This document shows, piece after piece, positions 8,519 to 16,593 of a stretch of DNA of 43,367 nucleotides. The stretch spans positions 1 to 43,367 of the forward strand of contig NZ_QBUY01000074.1 of assembly GCF_003121405.1 (NCBI RefSeq), read 5' to 3'. A model generated the notes under the pieces. The model was not told the origin of the DNA and searched no databases. It saw only the letters and a program-made list of their open reading frames with translations. The position numbers and the translations under genes were made by a program. Position 1 is the stretch's first letter; the number at the start of each line of letters is the position of its first letter. This DNA comes from Paraburkholderia sp. C35 (GTDB lineage Bacteria; Pseudomonadota; Gammaproteobacteria; Burkholderiales; Burkholderiaceae).

Positions 8519-8791
8519 TCAGTTGCCGCCCTTGAACAGTTCGCGGATACGGTCTGCTTCGCCGTTCTGTTGCGAGCGTACGAGGTCCTGGTAGACCTCG
8601 TCGCGCGTCTTGCCATGCTGCATGGCCGCGCCCCCAGACATCGAGTTCGACGACATGCCCGGCCCTTCGGAATTGATGACGGTTTCTGGCGTCGCGGCGG
8701 GCGACGCGCTGGTCGTGGTGGCTTCCTGCGCATTGACTTGCCACACGGACAGGCAAAGCGCACCACCGCAGAGGATGAGCACGGTCTTCAT
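8519..8791 (-). CDS. Small secreted DUF4148-like protein
   Basis: A 90-residue protein with a clear Sec signal peptide (MKTVLILCGGALCLSVW, cleavage probably after VNA-QE). The C-terminal segment TRDEVYQDLVRSQQNGEAD resembles the repeat of the DUF4148 family, small periplasmic proteins common in Burkholderiales and of unknown role. I chose the ATG at 8791 because AAGGAG precedes it; an upstream ATG would add seven residues ahead of the signal peptide. It is divergent from the M14 peptidase gene and convergent with the subtilase. Confidence 0.7.
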   Translation of the reverse strand: MKTVLILCGGALCLSVWQVNAQEATTTSASPAATPETVINSEGPGMSSNSMSGGAAMQHGKTRDEVYQDLVRSQQNGEADRIRELFKGGN

Positions 8792-9160
8792 TTGAAGTCT
8801 CCTTACGAACATTGCAGCGCATTACCCGGTTGCGCCGGACCGAGACGAACAGCGTGTGCCGCGCTCGCTGGAACGGGCCAACACGCCGACCTTTACACGT
8901 GCACAACCAGCAGGATCTGTGGGTAACAGGATTGACTTCGTTGACACGTAAATCGTGGCGCGTTATGCACGCCGCATGAAACCAGTATCGTTGGCGGGCG
9001 CGTCGCGGCCTATATGACTTTGGTCATAAGCGCGCCGAACTGCTGCGCGTGAAGCGGGGCGAATGAAAGGTCGACGGGGGAATGGAAGGAAGCGTTGAAA
9101 CGTGCGCAGCGTGCGCCGTTCTCGATCATATGGCACGCCTTCGTCACAGGAGAGCTGAAC
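8792..9160. other. Divergent intergenic region
   Basis: 369 bp between the DUF4148 and M14 genes. The one notable element is the inverted repeat at 9013-9028; I see no credible gene. Confidence 0.4.
9013..9028. promoter_or_regulatory. CRP/FNR-like inverted repeat before the M14 gene
   Basis: TATGA-CTTTGG-TCATA is a perfect palindrome with CRP spacing (8 of 10 to consensus). It can also be read as TGAC-N4-GTCA, the core of FNR-type boxes. It lies 132 bp before the M14 start codon. Which regulator binds, if any, cannot be settled from sequence. Confidence 0.4.
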
Positions 9161-10531
9161 ATGTCCCGCTATCACGTCCGTATCACCGGCAAGGATGTCG
9201 CGGCGCTGGCCGATCTCGTGACGAAGCACAAGATCACCGTGGCGCGCCATACCATCGAGAAAGTCCACGACGGCTATCGCGTCGATGCGCATGCGGGCGA
9301 CACGCAGATCAAGGCGCTCGAAGCGGCAGGCTATCAGGTCGAGCAGCGCGAAGACGCCGACGCGCAAGGCAAACAGCGTCAGGCCGAAACGCGTGCATTG
9401 GCGGCGCCGCACGCCGCTAACGCGCTTTCGGTGGCGACGAGCAATACCTATCTCGACGTCGATCAGGTGGAGGCCGCGCTCGCGGCTGCATGCGCGGCGC
9501 CCAACGACGTCTTCACGCAACGGGTCAAGCTGCCGCATCCGACCTGGGAAAAGCGCACCTGTCATGCGCTGAAAATCGGCAAGGGCAGTGGCGCGAAACG
9601 TCCCGGCATCTATTTTCTGGGCGGCGTGCATGCGCGCGAATGGGGCAGCCCGGATATCCTGATCCACTTCGTGCAGCTGCTCGCCAATGCCTACATCACG
9701 CACACGCCCATCACGATCGGCAGCCGCACGTTTGCGGCGGCGGACATCAAGAACGTGATCGAGTCGAAAGACCTGTTCGTGTTTCCGCAGGCGAACCCCG
9801 ATGGCCGCCACTACAGCATGACCACGGAGTCGATGTGGCGCAAAAACCGCAGGCCCGCGCCGGCAGGTCACACGCAGCCGCAATGCTGCGGCGTCGACAT
9901 CAATCGCAACTACAACTTCCTGTGGAATTTTCCGCAGTACTTCGATCCCGAAAGCCCGATCACCAACTCGACGGACCCATGCGATTACGAGGTGTATATC
10001 GGACCCGCCGCCGAATCGGAACCGGAAACGAAGAACGCCGTGTGGATGTTCGACACGTATCCGAACATCCGCTACTTCGTCGATCTGCACAGCTATTCGG
10101 AAGACATCCTGTACAGCTGGGGCGATGACGAGGACCAGAGCAGCGACCCCGCCATGAACTTCCAGAATCCGGCCTACGACGGCAAGCGCGGCATGGCGCA
10201 CGACAAGGCTTATCGCGAGTACATCACGACGCCGGACAAGACGACAGCGGTTCATCTCGCCAACACAATGCGCGACGCGATCAAGGCGTCGCGCGGCCGC
10301 GTCTACAAGACCGAGCAGGCCATGAGCCTCTATCCGACAGCGGGCACCTCCGACGACTACGCGTACAGCCGGCATATCGTCGATGCGAAGAAGGCGAAGG
10401 TCTTCTCGTACACGATCGAATGGGGCAGCCCCGACAACCCGACGCCGTTCCATCCCGCGTATCCGGAAATGAAGCAGATCATCGACGAGGTGACGGCGGG
10501 GTTGCTGGCGTTTTGTGTTGCGGCGAGTTGA
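9161..10531 (+). CDS. M14 family zinc metallocarboxypeptidase
   Basis: A 456-residue carboxypeptidase-A-like protein. Zinc ligands are H157 and E160 (HAREWG) and H310 (DLHSYSE). The general base is E420 (YTIEWG), and the substrate-binding NR pair is in DINRNYNF. Residues 1-60 form a compact alpha/beta segment (YHVRITGKDV to YQVEQRED) that looks like an inhibitory or folding prodomain; about 60 polar, alanine-rich residues link it to the catalytic part. There is no Sec signal peptide. The ATG at 9161 follows AGGAGAG (9148-9154); an upstream in-frame start lacks a comparable site. It belongs to the same hydrolase-rich stretch as the subtilase but has its own upstream region. Confidence 0.88.
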   Translation: MSRYHVRITGKDVAALADLVTKHKITVARHTIEKVHDGYRVDAHAGDTQIKALEAAGYQVEQREDADAQGKQRQAETRALAAPHAANALSVATSNTYLDVDQVEAALAAACAAPNDVFTQRVKLPHPTWEKRTCHALKIGKGSGAKRPGIYFLGGVHAREWGSPDILIHFVQLLANAYITHTPITIGSRTFAAADIKNVIESKDLFVFPQANPDGRHYSMTTESMWRKNRRPAPAGHTQPQCCGVDINRNYNFLWNFPQYFDPESPITNSTDPCDYEVYIGPAAESEPETKNAVWMFDTYPNIRYFVDLHSYSEDILYSWGDDEDQSSDPAMNFQNPAYDGKRGMAHDKAYREYITTPDKTTAVHLANTMRDAIKASRGRVYKTEQAMSLYPTAGTSDDYAYSRHIVDAKKAKVFSYTIEWGSPDNPTPFHPAYPEMKQIIDEVTAGLLAFCVAAS

Positions 10532-10775
10532 GCGGTGGGGCGAGTCGGGCTGTTTCAGGCACTCTGATCGAACCGCAATCGTTTGCTTCTGGAAATTCCT
10601 GACGGCAAACGCATGCATTTGATCGCATACCCATCGCGCATGATCTGGACGCGTGCATCACGAATTGAGACGCACGGTAAAGTCCGCACGAAAAGCGGCG
10701 GTATCGTTGTGTGAAAACAGCCGGGCAGATTGCGCGGATTGCCAGGCGGCAATAGACAACGATCGGGGGGCCAAT

Positions 10776-11060
10776 ATGGCAGCAACACGCATGGAAACAT
10801 CGTCGGATGTCGGCACGCTGCGCTCAGCAAGCGTGGCCGATGTCGAACTGGATCATCTCGAACGGATGGTGCAGTACGTGACACGCCGCACGCAAAACGA
10901 CGATCTGTCGAAGCTCGACTACGAGTATTGGGCAAAACGTCTGCGCAAGCTCGCGCAAACCCACGATCTGGTGACGACGCAGCGGCAACGCGTGATTGCG
11001 CTGCTGGATCTGCTCGAACGGGAAATACTGTTTCAGGCGCGCGGTACGGCTGCTGCCTGA
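10776..11060 (+). CDS. Small hypothetical protein
   Basis: A 94-residue, mostly helical, charged protein (core ELDHLERMVQYVTRR and LDYEYWAKRLRKLAQ) without signal peptide or membrane segment. I do not recognise a named family; it looks like a small cytoplasmic protein. The ATG at 10776 is preceded only by a run of G (10765-10770). A longer reading frame from 10653 exists, but its extra residues have a cysteine- and arginine-rich composition unlike the rest. It converges on the TetR gene with 18 bp between stops. Confidence 0.55.
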   Translation: MAATRMETSSDVGTLRSASVADVELDHLERMVQYVTRRTQNDDLSKLDYEYWAKRLRKLAQTHDLVTTQRQRVIALLDLLEREILFQARGTAAA

Positions 11061-11078
11061 CAGCACGCCGGCGGCGCG

Positions 11079-11744
11079 TCAGCGCCAGTTCAGCATGCCC
11101 AGCGCCGTCTCCAGCACCATCTTCTTGAACTTCTTCTCGTGGTCGGGCAGCGACGAAAATGCCCGCATCAGATGGCTGTACGCGACTGTCTTGCTGATCG
11201 CGTTCAGCAACATGAAAAACATCAGGTTCGCGTCCCGCACCTGCAACGCGTCTTGCCGTGCGGCATCGGCGAAGAGCGGCACGAGCGCGTCGTGGTAAGG
11301 GCGCACCAGCCGCTCGATCAGCACCGTGAGCCGTTCGCCTTCCTCCGTCGCGGCGGTCGAAAAGAAAATGCCGACATCGGGATCGTCGAACACCGCGTCG
11401 ATGAAGTGCGCGACCGCGCTTTCCACCCGTTCCCGTGCGCCCAGCGGCGCAGCGCGCAACGCCGACGTGGCGTCGATCATCGGCGTCATCTGTTCGGCGA
11501 TCTGCTCGACCACGGCGAGCCACAAGGTTTCCTTCGAGCCGAAATGATGCGCGACGAGCGCGGCATCGACGCCTGAATCGCGTGCGATCTCGCGCACGCT
11601 GGTCGCCTCGAAACCCCGTTTGCCGAATGCCTTGCGCGCGTTGCGCAGGATGACGTCCGGCCCGACCGACGCGCTCGACGCCGGGCGTCCACGCGCACGT
11701 CTGGTTTCCTTCTGGGGTTCCGCTGCTGCCGTCACGTCTTTCAT
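11079..11744 (-). CDS. TetR family transcriptional regulator
   Basis: A 221-residue regulator. The TetR helix-turn-helix occupies about residues 28-78 (AFGKRGFEATSVREIA, then VAHHFGSKETLW). A helical ligand-binding domain follows, with an AcrR/CecR-like feel (AVAHFIDAVFDDPD and VRPYHDALVPLF). The basic N-terminus RRARGRP is typical of the family. Target and ligand are unknown. It is divergent from the DUF3331 gene, and the 156-bp gap between them holds a promoter and an FNR box, so it may control that neighbour or itself. Confidence 0.85.
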   Translation of the reverse strand: MKDVTAAAEPQKETRRARGRPASSASVGPDVILRNARKAFGKRGFEATSVREIARDSGVDAALVAHHFGSKETLWLAVVEQIAEQMTPMIDATSALRAAPLGARERVESAVAHFIDAVFDDPDVGIFFSTAATEEGERLTVLIERLVRPYHDALVPLFADAARQDALQVRDANLMFFMLLNAISKTVAYSHLMRAFSSLPDHEKKFKKMVLETALGMLNWR

Positions 11745-11828
11745 TCCGATGAGCCTGCCGATCGTCAGATCAGGCGTGAGTGTAACCGAGCGCCTGAGCG
11801 GGAGCCGAAGTGGGCCGGCCCCTGGAGA

Positions 11829-11871
11829 CCGTTTGACACCGTTTGACAGATTGGCCCGCCGCCGCTACGAT
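11829..11871 (+). promoter_or_regulatory. Promoter with duplicated -35 element
   Basis: The 10-bp word CCGTTTGACA occurs twice in tandem (11829-11838 and 11839-11848), giving two consensus TTGACA hexamers. The second is followed by a 17-bp spacer and TACGAT (11866-11871). This is one of the best sigma-70 matches in the window and points at the DUF3331 gene 30 bp downstream. Confidence 0.65.
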
Positions 11872-11872
11872 C

Positions 11873-11886
11873 TTGATATTCATCAA
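11873..11886. promoter_or_regulatory. Consensus FNR/ANR box
   Basis: TTGAT-ATTC-ATCAA matches the FNR consensus TTGAT-N4-ATCAA at every defined base. It begins two bases after the -10 of the promoter above, so it would cover the expected start point; that placement suggests repression of that promoter. A strong Fnr homologue is encoded at 39108-39908. Confidence 0.6.
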
Positions 11887-11900
11887 GTGTTGAATTAATC

Positions 11901-12299
11901 ATGGCTGAGTGCATCCGGATCGAAGAACGTGCCGATGTCTGGCGCGGAACGGTTGCGGCGATCCGCAACTTCGGCGTCAGGCGGGAACCCGAGGCCGCCG
12001 TGCCACGCCCGGCCCGGCGCAGGGCGCGCCCGGCGGCGCGCTGGGACGGCGGCAGCGAGCCGACCGTGCGCGTGCTCGACAAACCGACGGCGCAGACCCT
12101 GACTGTCTCGTGGTGCGACGCGCGCACGGGACATTACGGTTACCAGACATGGCGCGTGAACATCGCACGGCGTTCGGGCACCTGTGTGCTGACGGGCCGC
12201 ACGATCGCGGCGGGCGAAATGGTCTATTGCCCGCGCGCGAACGGCACACCGCCTGGCAATGCGGGCGCGATGATCGTCGCGTCGGGTGTCGAGGGGTGA
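11901..12299 (+). CDS. DUF3331 domain-containing protein
   Basis: A 132-residue protein of the DUF3331 family, known mainly from Burkholderia relatives and of unknown function. The characteristic C-terminal half is present: SWCDARTGHYGYQTWR, then ARRSGTCVLTG and MVYCPRANG. The cysteines in this half could form a small metal site, but that is a guess. Residues 35-50 are arginine- and proline-rich. The ribosome binding site is weak. Its promoter region carries a consensus FNR box, so oxygen-linked expression is likely. Confidence 0.75.
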   Translation: MAECIRIEERADVWRGTVAAIRNFGVRREPEAAVPRPARRRARPAARWDGGSEPTVRVLDKPTAQTLTVSWCDARTGHYGYQTWRVNIARRSGTCVLTGRTIAAGEMVYCPRANGTPPGNAGAMIVASGVEG

Positions 12300-12562
12300 A
12301 GCGGCCACCCGTTCATGAAGGACTTTTGAGGCGGTTTTTTTGACGCACACAACGCGTGATGCGAGATCCGCCGCGGCTGGAAGGCCTCGAATGTCGCGCA
12401 ATGGCGACAAAGAAAGGCTTTGAAACAATGCGCAATCGTGTAGCGGAGGCAGTTTGCGAACTGTCCAAGGCTCGTGTGCACGGTGATGGGCGACGGGTTG
12501 TGTTTTAATCACGGGTGCCGCTGTAGTCTTTCAACGAATCCGTAATCGATCACCACCATCCG

Positions 12563-14029
12563 ATGTCCCCCGTCGTCAAGTCCGAACTGCTGGAAAAACT
12601 GTGGGCGCGCATGAGCGAGCGCGGGGATTTCCCGATGCTCTCGCAGGCGCTGCGCACCACCGTGTCCGCGATGAACAACGACGACCTCGATTTCACGTCG
12701 CTCGTGCAGGTGGTGCTGTCGGACGTGGGCCTCACGCAGAAGGTGCTGCGTCTCGCCAACTCGGCGATGTATCTCGCATTCGGCGGCAACATCACCACGG
12801 TCACGCGTGCACTGATGGTGCTCGGCATGGATACCGTCGGCCATCTGGTGGTCGGCATGAAGATCGTCGATCACTTCCATCACAGCGCGCCGCACCGTAT
12901 CGACGCCAAGCTCGAACTCAACCGTGCGCTGCTGTGCGGCACGGTCGCGCGGCGCATCACGGAAGGCATCGATCTGCGCGTCGCGGAAGAAGCCGTGGTC
13001 TGTGCGCTGATGCGCCAGGTCGGCCGGCTGCTGGTGGCGTTCTATCTCGAAGGCGAGTGGGACAAGCTGCGCCGCACGGCGGCGACCGAACCCATCGACG
13101 AAAATGAAGCCTGCGCGGTGCAACTGGGCGTGAGCTTCGACGAAATCGGCTGCGAGGCCGCGCGCCGCTGGCGCCTGCCGGAGACGATCTCGGCGGGCAT
13201 GCAAGCCATCGGCACGCCATCCGATGAGCCGCTCTCCGAGCATGTGCGCTGGCTGCGGGCGGTGAACAGCTATTCGACGGAAGTGGCCAACGCGCTCGTC
13301 ACCCAGCAACCGGGCGAAGAACTGAAAACGTACCTGGCCGAGCTCGCGAACCTCTATTGCGACGCGCTCAGGATGGACCCGGCGCGGCTCGACGCGCTGA
13401 GCGCCGCATTGATTGCGGAAGAGAGCAACGAAGGGCTGATGCAGGAGATCTCCGAACTGCGCGCCCACGCCGATGCCATCGTGCGCAGCGGCAAGTCGGC
13501 GCAGGCGCGTCTATCGGCCGGGCTGGAAGATCTGCGCGCGCTGCCGTCGAGCAAGGCGCTCACGCCCGTTCTGACGCTGGCATCGGAAACGATCCTCGCG
13601 GGTCTGGCGCTGTCGCGCACGCTGGTGTTCGTGCGTCAGGCCGACGCGCGTTATCACGCGCGCATCGGTTTCGGGCCGGACATGGAGCGCATGCTGCCCA
13701 CGCTGAGCTTCGGCGCGGGTTTTCAGCCCGACGTGTTCCATCTGGCCATTGCCAACCCGGTCGGCATTTTCATCGAGAACGCGCACGAGCCGCGCATGGA
13801 AGCCCGCTTGCCCGACTGGTTCAAGGCGCATCTCGCCGATGCCCAGGCGTTCGTGCTGCTGCCCGTGAAGGCAAACGATACAACCGTCGCACTCGTCTAC
13901 GGCGACTGGACCGACCCGCAAGGCGTCCACAAGATCACCCAGCCGGAAATGGCGATCCTCAACGAACTCACGCGCGAGCTGAGTCGTTTCTTTTTCGGCG
14001 CGAATCTCGAAGAAGCGGAAATGCTTTGA
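12563..14029 (+). CDS. HDOD domain signalling protein with GAF-like C-terminus
   Basis: A 488-residue cytoplasmic protein. Residues about 15-210 form an HDOD domain, a catalytically dead HD-phosphohydrolase relative used in bacterial signalling (VVLSDVGLTQKVLRLANSA is typical). A helical linker follows at about 280-330, then a GAF-like region at about 330-485 (TLVFVRQADARYHARIGFG, VLLPVKANDTTVALVYGDW). HDOD proteins often link second-messenger or redox signals to motility or stress responses; the partner is unknown here. No good ribosome binding site precedes the ATG, so the exact start is less certain than the gene. Confidence 0.8.
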   Translation: MSPVVKSELLEKLWARMSERGDFPMLSQALRTTVSAMNNDDLDFTSLVQVVLSDVGLTQKVLRLANSAMYLAFGGNITTVTRALMVLGMDTVGHLVVGMKIVDHFHHSAPHRIDAKLELNRALLCGTVARRITEGIDLRVAEEAVVCALMRQVGRLLVAFYLEGEWDKLRRTAATEPIDENEACAVQLGVSFDEIGCEAARRWRLPETISAGMQAIGTPSDEPLSEHVRWLRAVNSYSTEVANALVTQQPGEELKTYLAELANLYCDALRMDPARLDALSAALIAEESNEGLMQEISELRAHADAIVRSGKSAQARLSAGLEDLRALPSSKALTPVLTLASETILAGLALSRTLVFVRQADARYHARIGFGPDMERMLPTLSFGAGFQPDVFHLAIANPVGIFIENAHEPRMEARLPDWFKAHLADAQAFVLLPVKANDTTVALVYGDWTDPQGVHKITQPEMAILNELTRELSRFFFGANLEEAEML

Positions 14030-14034
14030 AGACG

Positions 14035-14056
14035 CGGCGCGCGATCACGCGCGCCG
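14035..14056. terminator. GC-rich hairpin after the HDOD gene
   Basis: CGGCGCGCG-ATCA-CGCGCGCCG is a perfect 9-bp stem six bases after the HDOD stop and before the stop of the opposite-strand HAD gene. It has no U-tract. It probably separates the convergent genes. Confidence 0.55.
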
Positions 14057-14094
14057 TGGTTGACGCAAAGCCAGGCAAGTCAAGGCGAGCGCGC

Positions 14095-14778
14095 TCAGCG
14101 CTGCCAGCCCGCCAGCAGCGCGGGCAAGTGCGCCATCTCTTCGAACACCTCGGCCACACCTACGCCTCGCAACGCTTCTTTCGAGCTATGGCCTTTATCG
14201 CTGGGACTGTAGCCAACCACGGTGGCGCCCGCCGCGCGGCCTGCCGTGGCGCCTGTCACCGTGTCTTCGACCACGGCACAGCGCGCCGGATCGACGCCAA
14301 GCCCGGCGGCCGCGGCAAGATACACATCGGGATTCGGCTTGTTGCGCGGCGTTTCGTGGCCGCTGAAGATGCGTCCTTCGAAGTAGTCGAGCACGCCGAT
14401 CTTCGAAAGTTGCAGGCGCACCTTGAACCGGTCGGCGCCTGACGCGACCGCGATCTTGCCACCCAGCCGCGCATGCAGCGCGGCAACCGTCTCGACAATG
14501 CCCTCGATGGCCGTCACGTCGCGTTCGAGCGCGGCATTGCGGCGGTCGCGAAACTTTTCGAGCCACGTGGGTGTGATCCGGAAGCCGGTTTTCTCTTCGA
14601 TCAGCGGCGCTTCGTCCATCACCGTCATGCCGACGAAGATCGACATCGCTTCATCGATGCCCAGGTGCCAGCCGAGTTCGCCCAGCATCTCTACCAGCAC
14701 GGTGTTGGTGATCGTTTCGGAATCGACGAGTACGCCGTCGCAGTCGAATAACACGGCGTCGAAGGGAAAAGCAGACAT
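14095..14778 (-). CDS. HAD family phosphatase (beta-phosphoglucomutase-like subfamily)
   Basis: A 227-residue HAD hydrolase. Motif I is DCDGVLVDSE with nucleophile D12 and acid D14. Motif II is the serine in VASGADR, motif III the lysine in RNKPNPDVY, and motif IV is VVEDTVTGATAG. A helical cap lies between motifs I and II, as in sugar-phosphate phosphatases such as YieH or phosphoglycolate phosphatases. The exact substrate cannot be read. The ATG at 14778 is preceded by AAAGGA; a longer frame would add eight residues without support. It lies downstream of the porin gene on the same strand but behind a hairpin, so it is probably a separate unit. Confidence 0.85.
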   Translation of the reverse strand: MSAFPFDAVLFDCDGVLVDSETITNTVLVEMLGELGWHLGIDEAMSIFVGMTVMDEAPLIEEKTGFRITPTWLEKFRDRRNAALERDVTAIEGIVETVAALHARLGGKIAVASGADRFKVRLQLSKIGVLDYFEGRIFSGHETPRNKPNPDVYLAAAAGLGVDPARCAVVEDTVTGATAGRAAGATVVGYSPSDKGHSSKEALRGVGVAEVFEEMAHLPALLAGWQR

Positions 14779-14843
14779 CGCGGTCCTTTGAGAGTCGGTC
14801 AAAACCCGTAAGGTTAGCGCGACTCGGCGATGTCTGCTCGATC

Positions 14844-14873
14844 GTGGCCGCGCGCAAGCTGCGCGGCGGCCAC
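14844..14873. terminator. Hairpin downstream of the porin gene
   Basis: GTGGCCGC and GCGCA pair with TGCGC and GCGGCCAC around an AGC loop, with one bulged G. It lies just beyond the porin stop and before the HAD start. It has no U-tract. Confidence 0.5.
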
Positions 14874-14895
14874 AGGAGGAGATGAAGCGAGGCGC

Positions 14896-16059
14896 TTAGA
14901 AGCGGTGACGAATACCCACGCGCGTCACGAACTGCGTGTTCGCGCCCGCGTTGCCGATGAACGACGACGACGAGCCGATCTCAGCCTGCACCGGCACGTT
15001 GCGGCCCGCGACGACATTGCTGCCCGATGCCTTCTGATAGATACCCAGCAGGTACACGTCCGTACGCTTCGAGAGCGCGTAGTCGACCGAGCTGTTGATC
15101 TGATGCCACTTGCCTTCGAAGCGGTCGTCGAGCTTCGAGAACGTGTAGCCCAGACCTGCCGACAGTGCCGGCGTGAAGCCCCAGCGGCCGCCGATTTCAT
15201 AGTTGTTCAGCTTCGACGATTCGCCCGTCAGCGGCTCGAACTTCGTGTGCGTCCAGTTGGCGAACACGAGACCCGAAGCGATCACGTAGCGTGCGCCGAC
15301 GCCGAACGTTTCGAGGTCACGCAGGCCGAGCGTGTTGATGTTGGCGATGCTCACGCTGAAGGCCGGCGTCGCGCCGTTCGGGAAGCGGATGTTGGTGTAT
15401 GCCGCACCGATGCCGAACGGACCGTTCGCGTAGTTCGCGCCGAAGCTGTACGTGCTCGACGAACCCTGCGCGCCGCCCGTGCCCGTCGTGGTCGGCGTGC
15501 CGGCGAACTGCGTCGAGTTCGAGAAGCCGTACATCGCGCCGAACGTCAGGCCCGCGAAGTTCGCGCTGTTGAACTTGACCGAGTTGTTGATCCGGCTCGA
15601 CGTCAGCTGGTCCAGATCGTTGATGTGGTACGCGTAGTTACCGGCGGGCGTCTGGCTGCCCATCGTGTAGTTCGCGCCGAGGTAGTCGGTCGAGAACGAG
15701 TATTGACGGCCGAACGTCAGCGAGCCGACGCCGTCCTTCGTAAGACCCACGTACGCCTGACGGCCGAACAGCGCGCCGCCCTGGCCCGACGTGCCGTCGC
15801 CCGTGCTGAAGCCGCTTTCGAGCACGAAGATCGCCTTCAGGCCACCGCCCAGGTCTTCCGTGCCGCGCAGGCCCCAACGGCTGCCCGACGCAACGCCGTC
15901 GCCGTACTTGACGAGGCTGTCATGACCGGTCGACGTCGCTGCCTTGTTGGCGTACGTGATACCGGCATCGAGCAGGCCGTACAGCGTGACGCTGCTTTGT
16001 GCGTGAGCAGCGATGCTGACAGTCCCGAGAGCGGCTGCGGCCAGGATGGTCTTTTTCAT
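14896..16059 (-). CDS. Gram-negative trimeric porin (Burkholderia OpcP/OmpC type)
   Basis: A 387-residue outer-membrane general porin. The signal peptide is MKKTILAAAALGTVSIAAHA with the mature start QSSVTLYGLLDAG, typical of Burkholderia porins. The GSRWGLRGTEDLGGGLKA and GSLTFGRQYS blocks and the C-terminal phenylalanine (VGIRHRF) fit a 16-strand barrel recognised by the BAM machinery. The ATG at 16059 has GAAGGAAGAG before it. The gene is divergent from the first MFS permease of the catabolic locus, so it may supply the outer-membrane step for the same substrate; that is inference from position. Confidence 0.92.
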   Translation of the reverse strand: MKKTILAAAALGTVSIAAHAQSSVTLYGLLDAGITYANKAATSTGHDSLVKYGDGVASGSRWGLRGTEDLGGGLKAIFVLESGFSTGDGTSGQGGALFGRQAYVGLTKDGVGSLTFGRQYSFSTDYLGANYTMGSQTPAGNYAYHINDLDQLTSSRINNSVKFNSANFAGLTFGAMYGFSNSTQFAGTPTTTGTGGAQGSSSTYSFGANYANGPFGIGAAYTNIRFPNGATPAFSVSIANINTLGLRDLETFGVGARYVIASGLVFANWTHTKFEPLTGESSKLNNYEIGGRWGFTPALSAGLGYTFSKLDDRFEGKWHQINSSVDYALSKRTDVYLLGIYQKASGSNVVAGRNVPVQAEIGSSSSFIGNAGANTQFVTRVGIRHRF

Positions 16060-16593
16060 TCTCTTCCTTCTTGTAGTGAATGCCCGCGTGTCCGTTGGCG
16101 GCGGCCGCGCGACATGGTCTTGAAAACGTGCTGCGTGAATGGCGCGAAACGTCAGAACGAGCAGGGGCCTCATGCGGGGGTGCGCACGATCTTGCGTTTC
16201 GATGCCTGTGTATGTCTGTCGATGCAACGGGCGGTATGCACAGCGATGCACACGCGCCGCAGCATTGCTCCACGATGCAGGTCAGAACCTGTCTTCCGGC
16301 TTTCGTGGCGCGTCTGGACTGCGTGAAGCGCCGCCCCGTAAGGAGATGGCGCCGATGTAGTGGTGGGAATATATCGAGATGTCAGTCTGCAGTAAACATT
16401 CGTGAGGCAAGTTGTAGCCTTTTATCCACATATTTGACATACAGGGATTCAACGCCGACTTCATCTTGGTAAATCGTCTTCTTGACGGATTGTATGACAG
16501 GAATATAATCCGTCTCACGAACTGGCCGTTCGCGTCACTCACTGAACGCGAAGCCGCGCCACACAAAAACGCCAACATCACGGAGACAGCATC
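16060..16593. other. Divergent control region of porin and catabolic locus
   Basis: 534 bp with no credible gene. It becomes AT-richer towards the right, where the permease promoter and a GntR-type operator sit (16482-16509). A second TTGACA is at 16434-16439 without a clear partner. The porin promoter must also lie here, but I could not place it. Confidence 0.5.
16482..16509 (+). promoter_or_regulatory. Sigma-70 promoter of the catabolic locus with internal operator
   Basis: TTGACG (16482-16487), a 16-bp spacer and a perfect TATAAT (16504-16509). Inside the spacer is ATTGTATGACAGG (16489-16501), which matches the GntR-type motif ATTGTCCGACAAT at 9 of 13 positions. Binding there would block RNA polymerase. 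The permease ATG is 84 bp downstream. Confidence 0.65.

Noticed and set aside
8963..10618. 551-codon frame antisense to the M14 peptidase
   Set aside because: The plus strand encodes all zinc ligands and the catalytic glutamate of M14; the antisense product is a codon-bias artefact.
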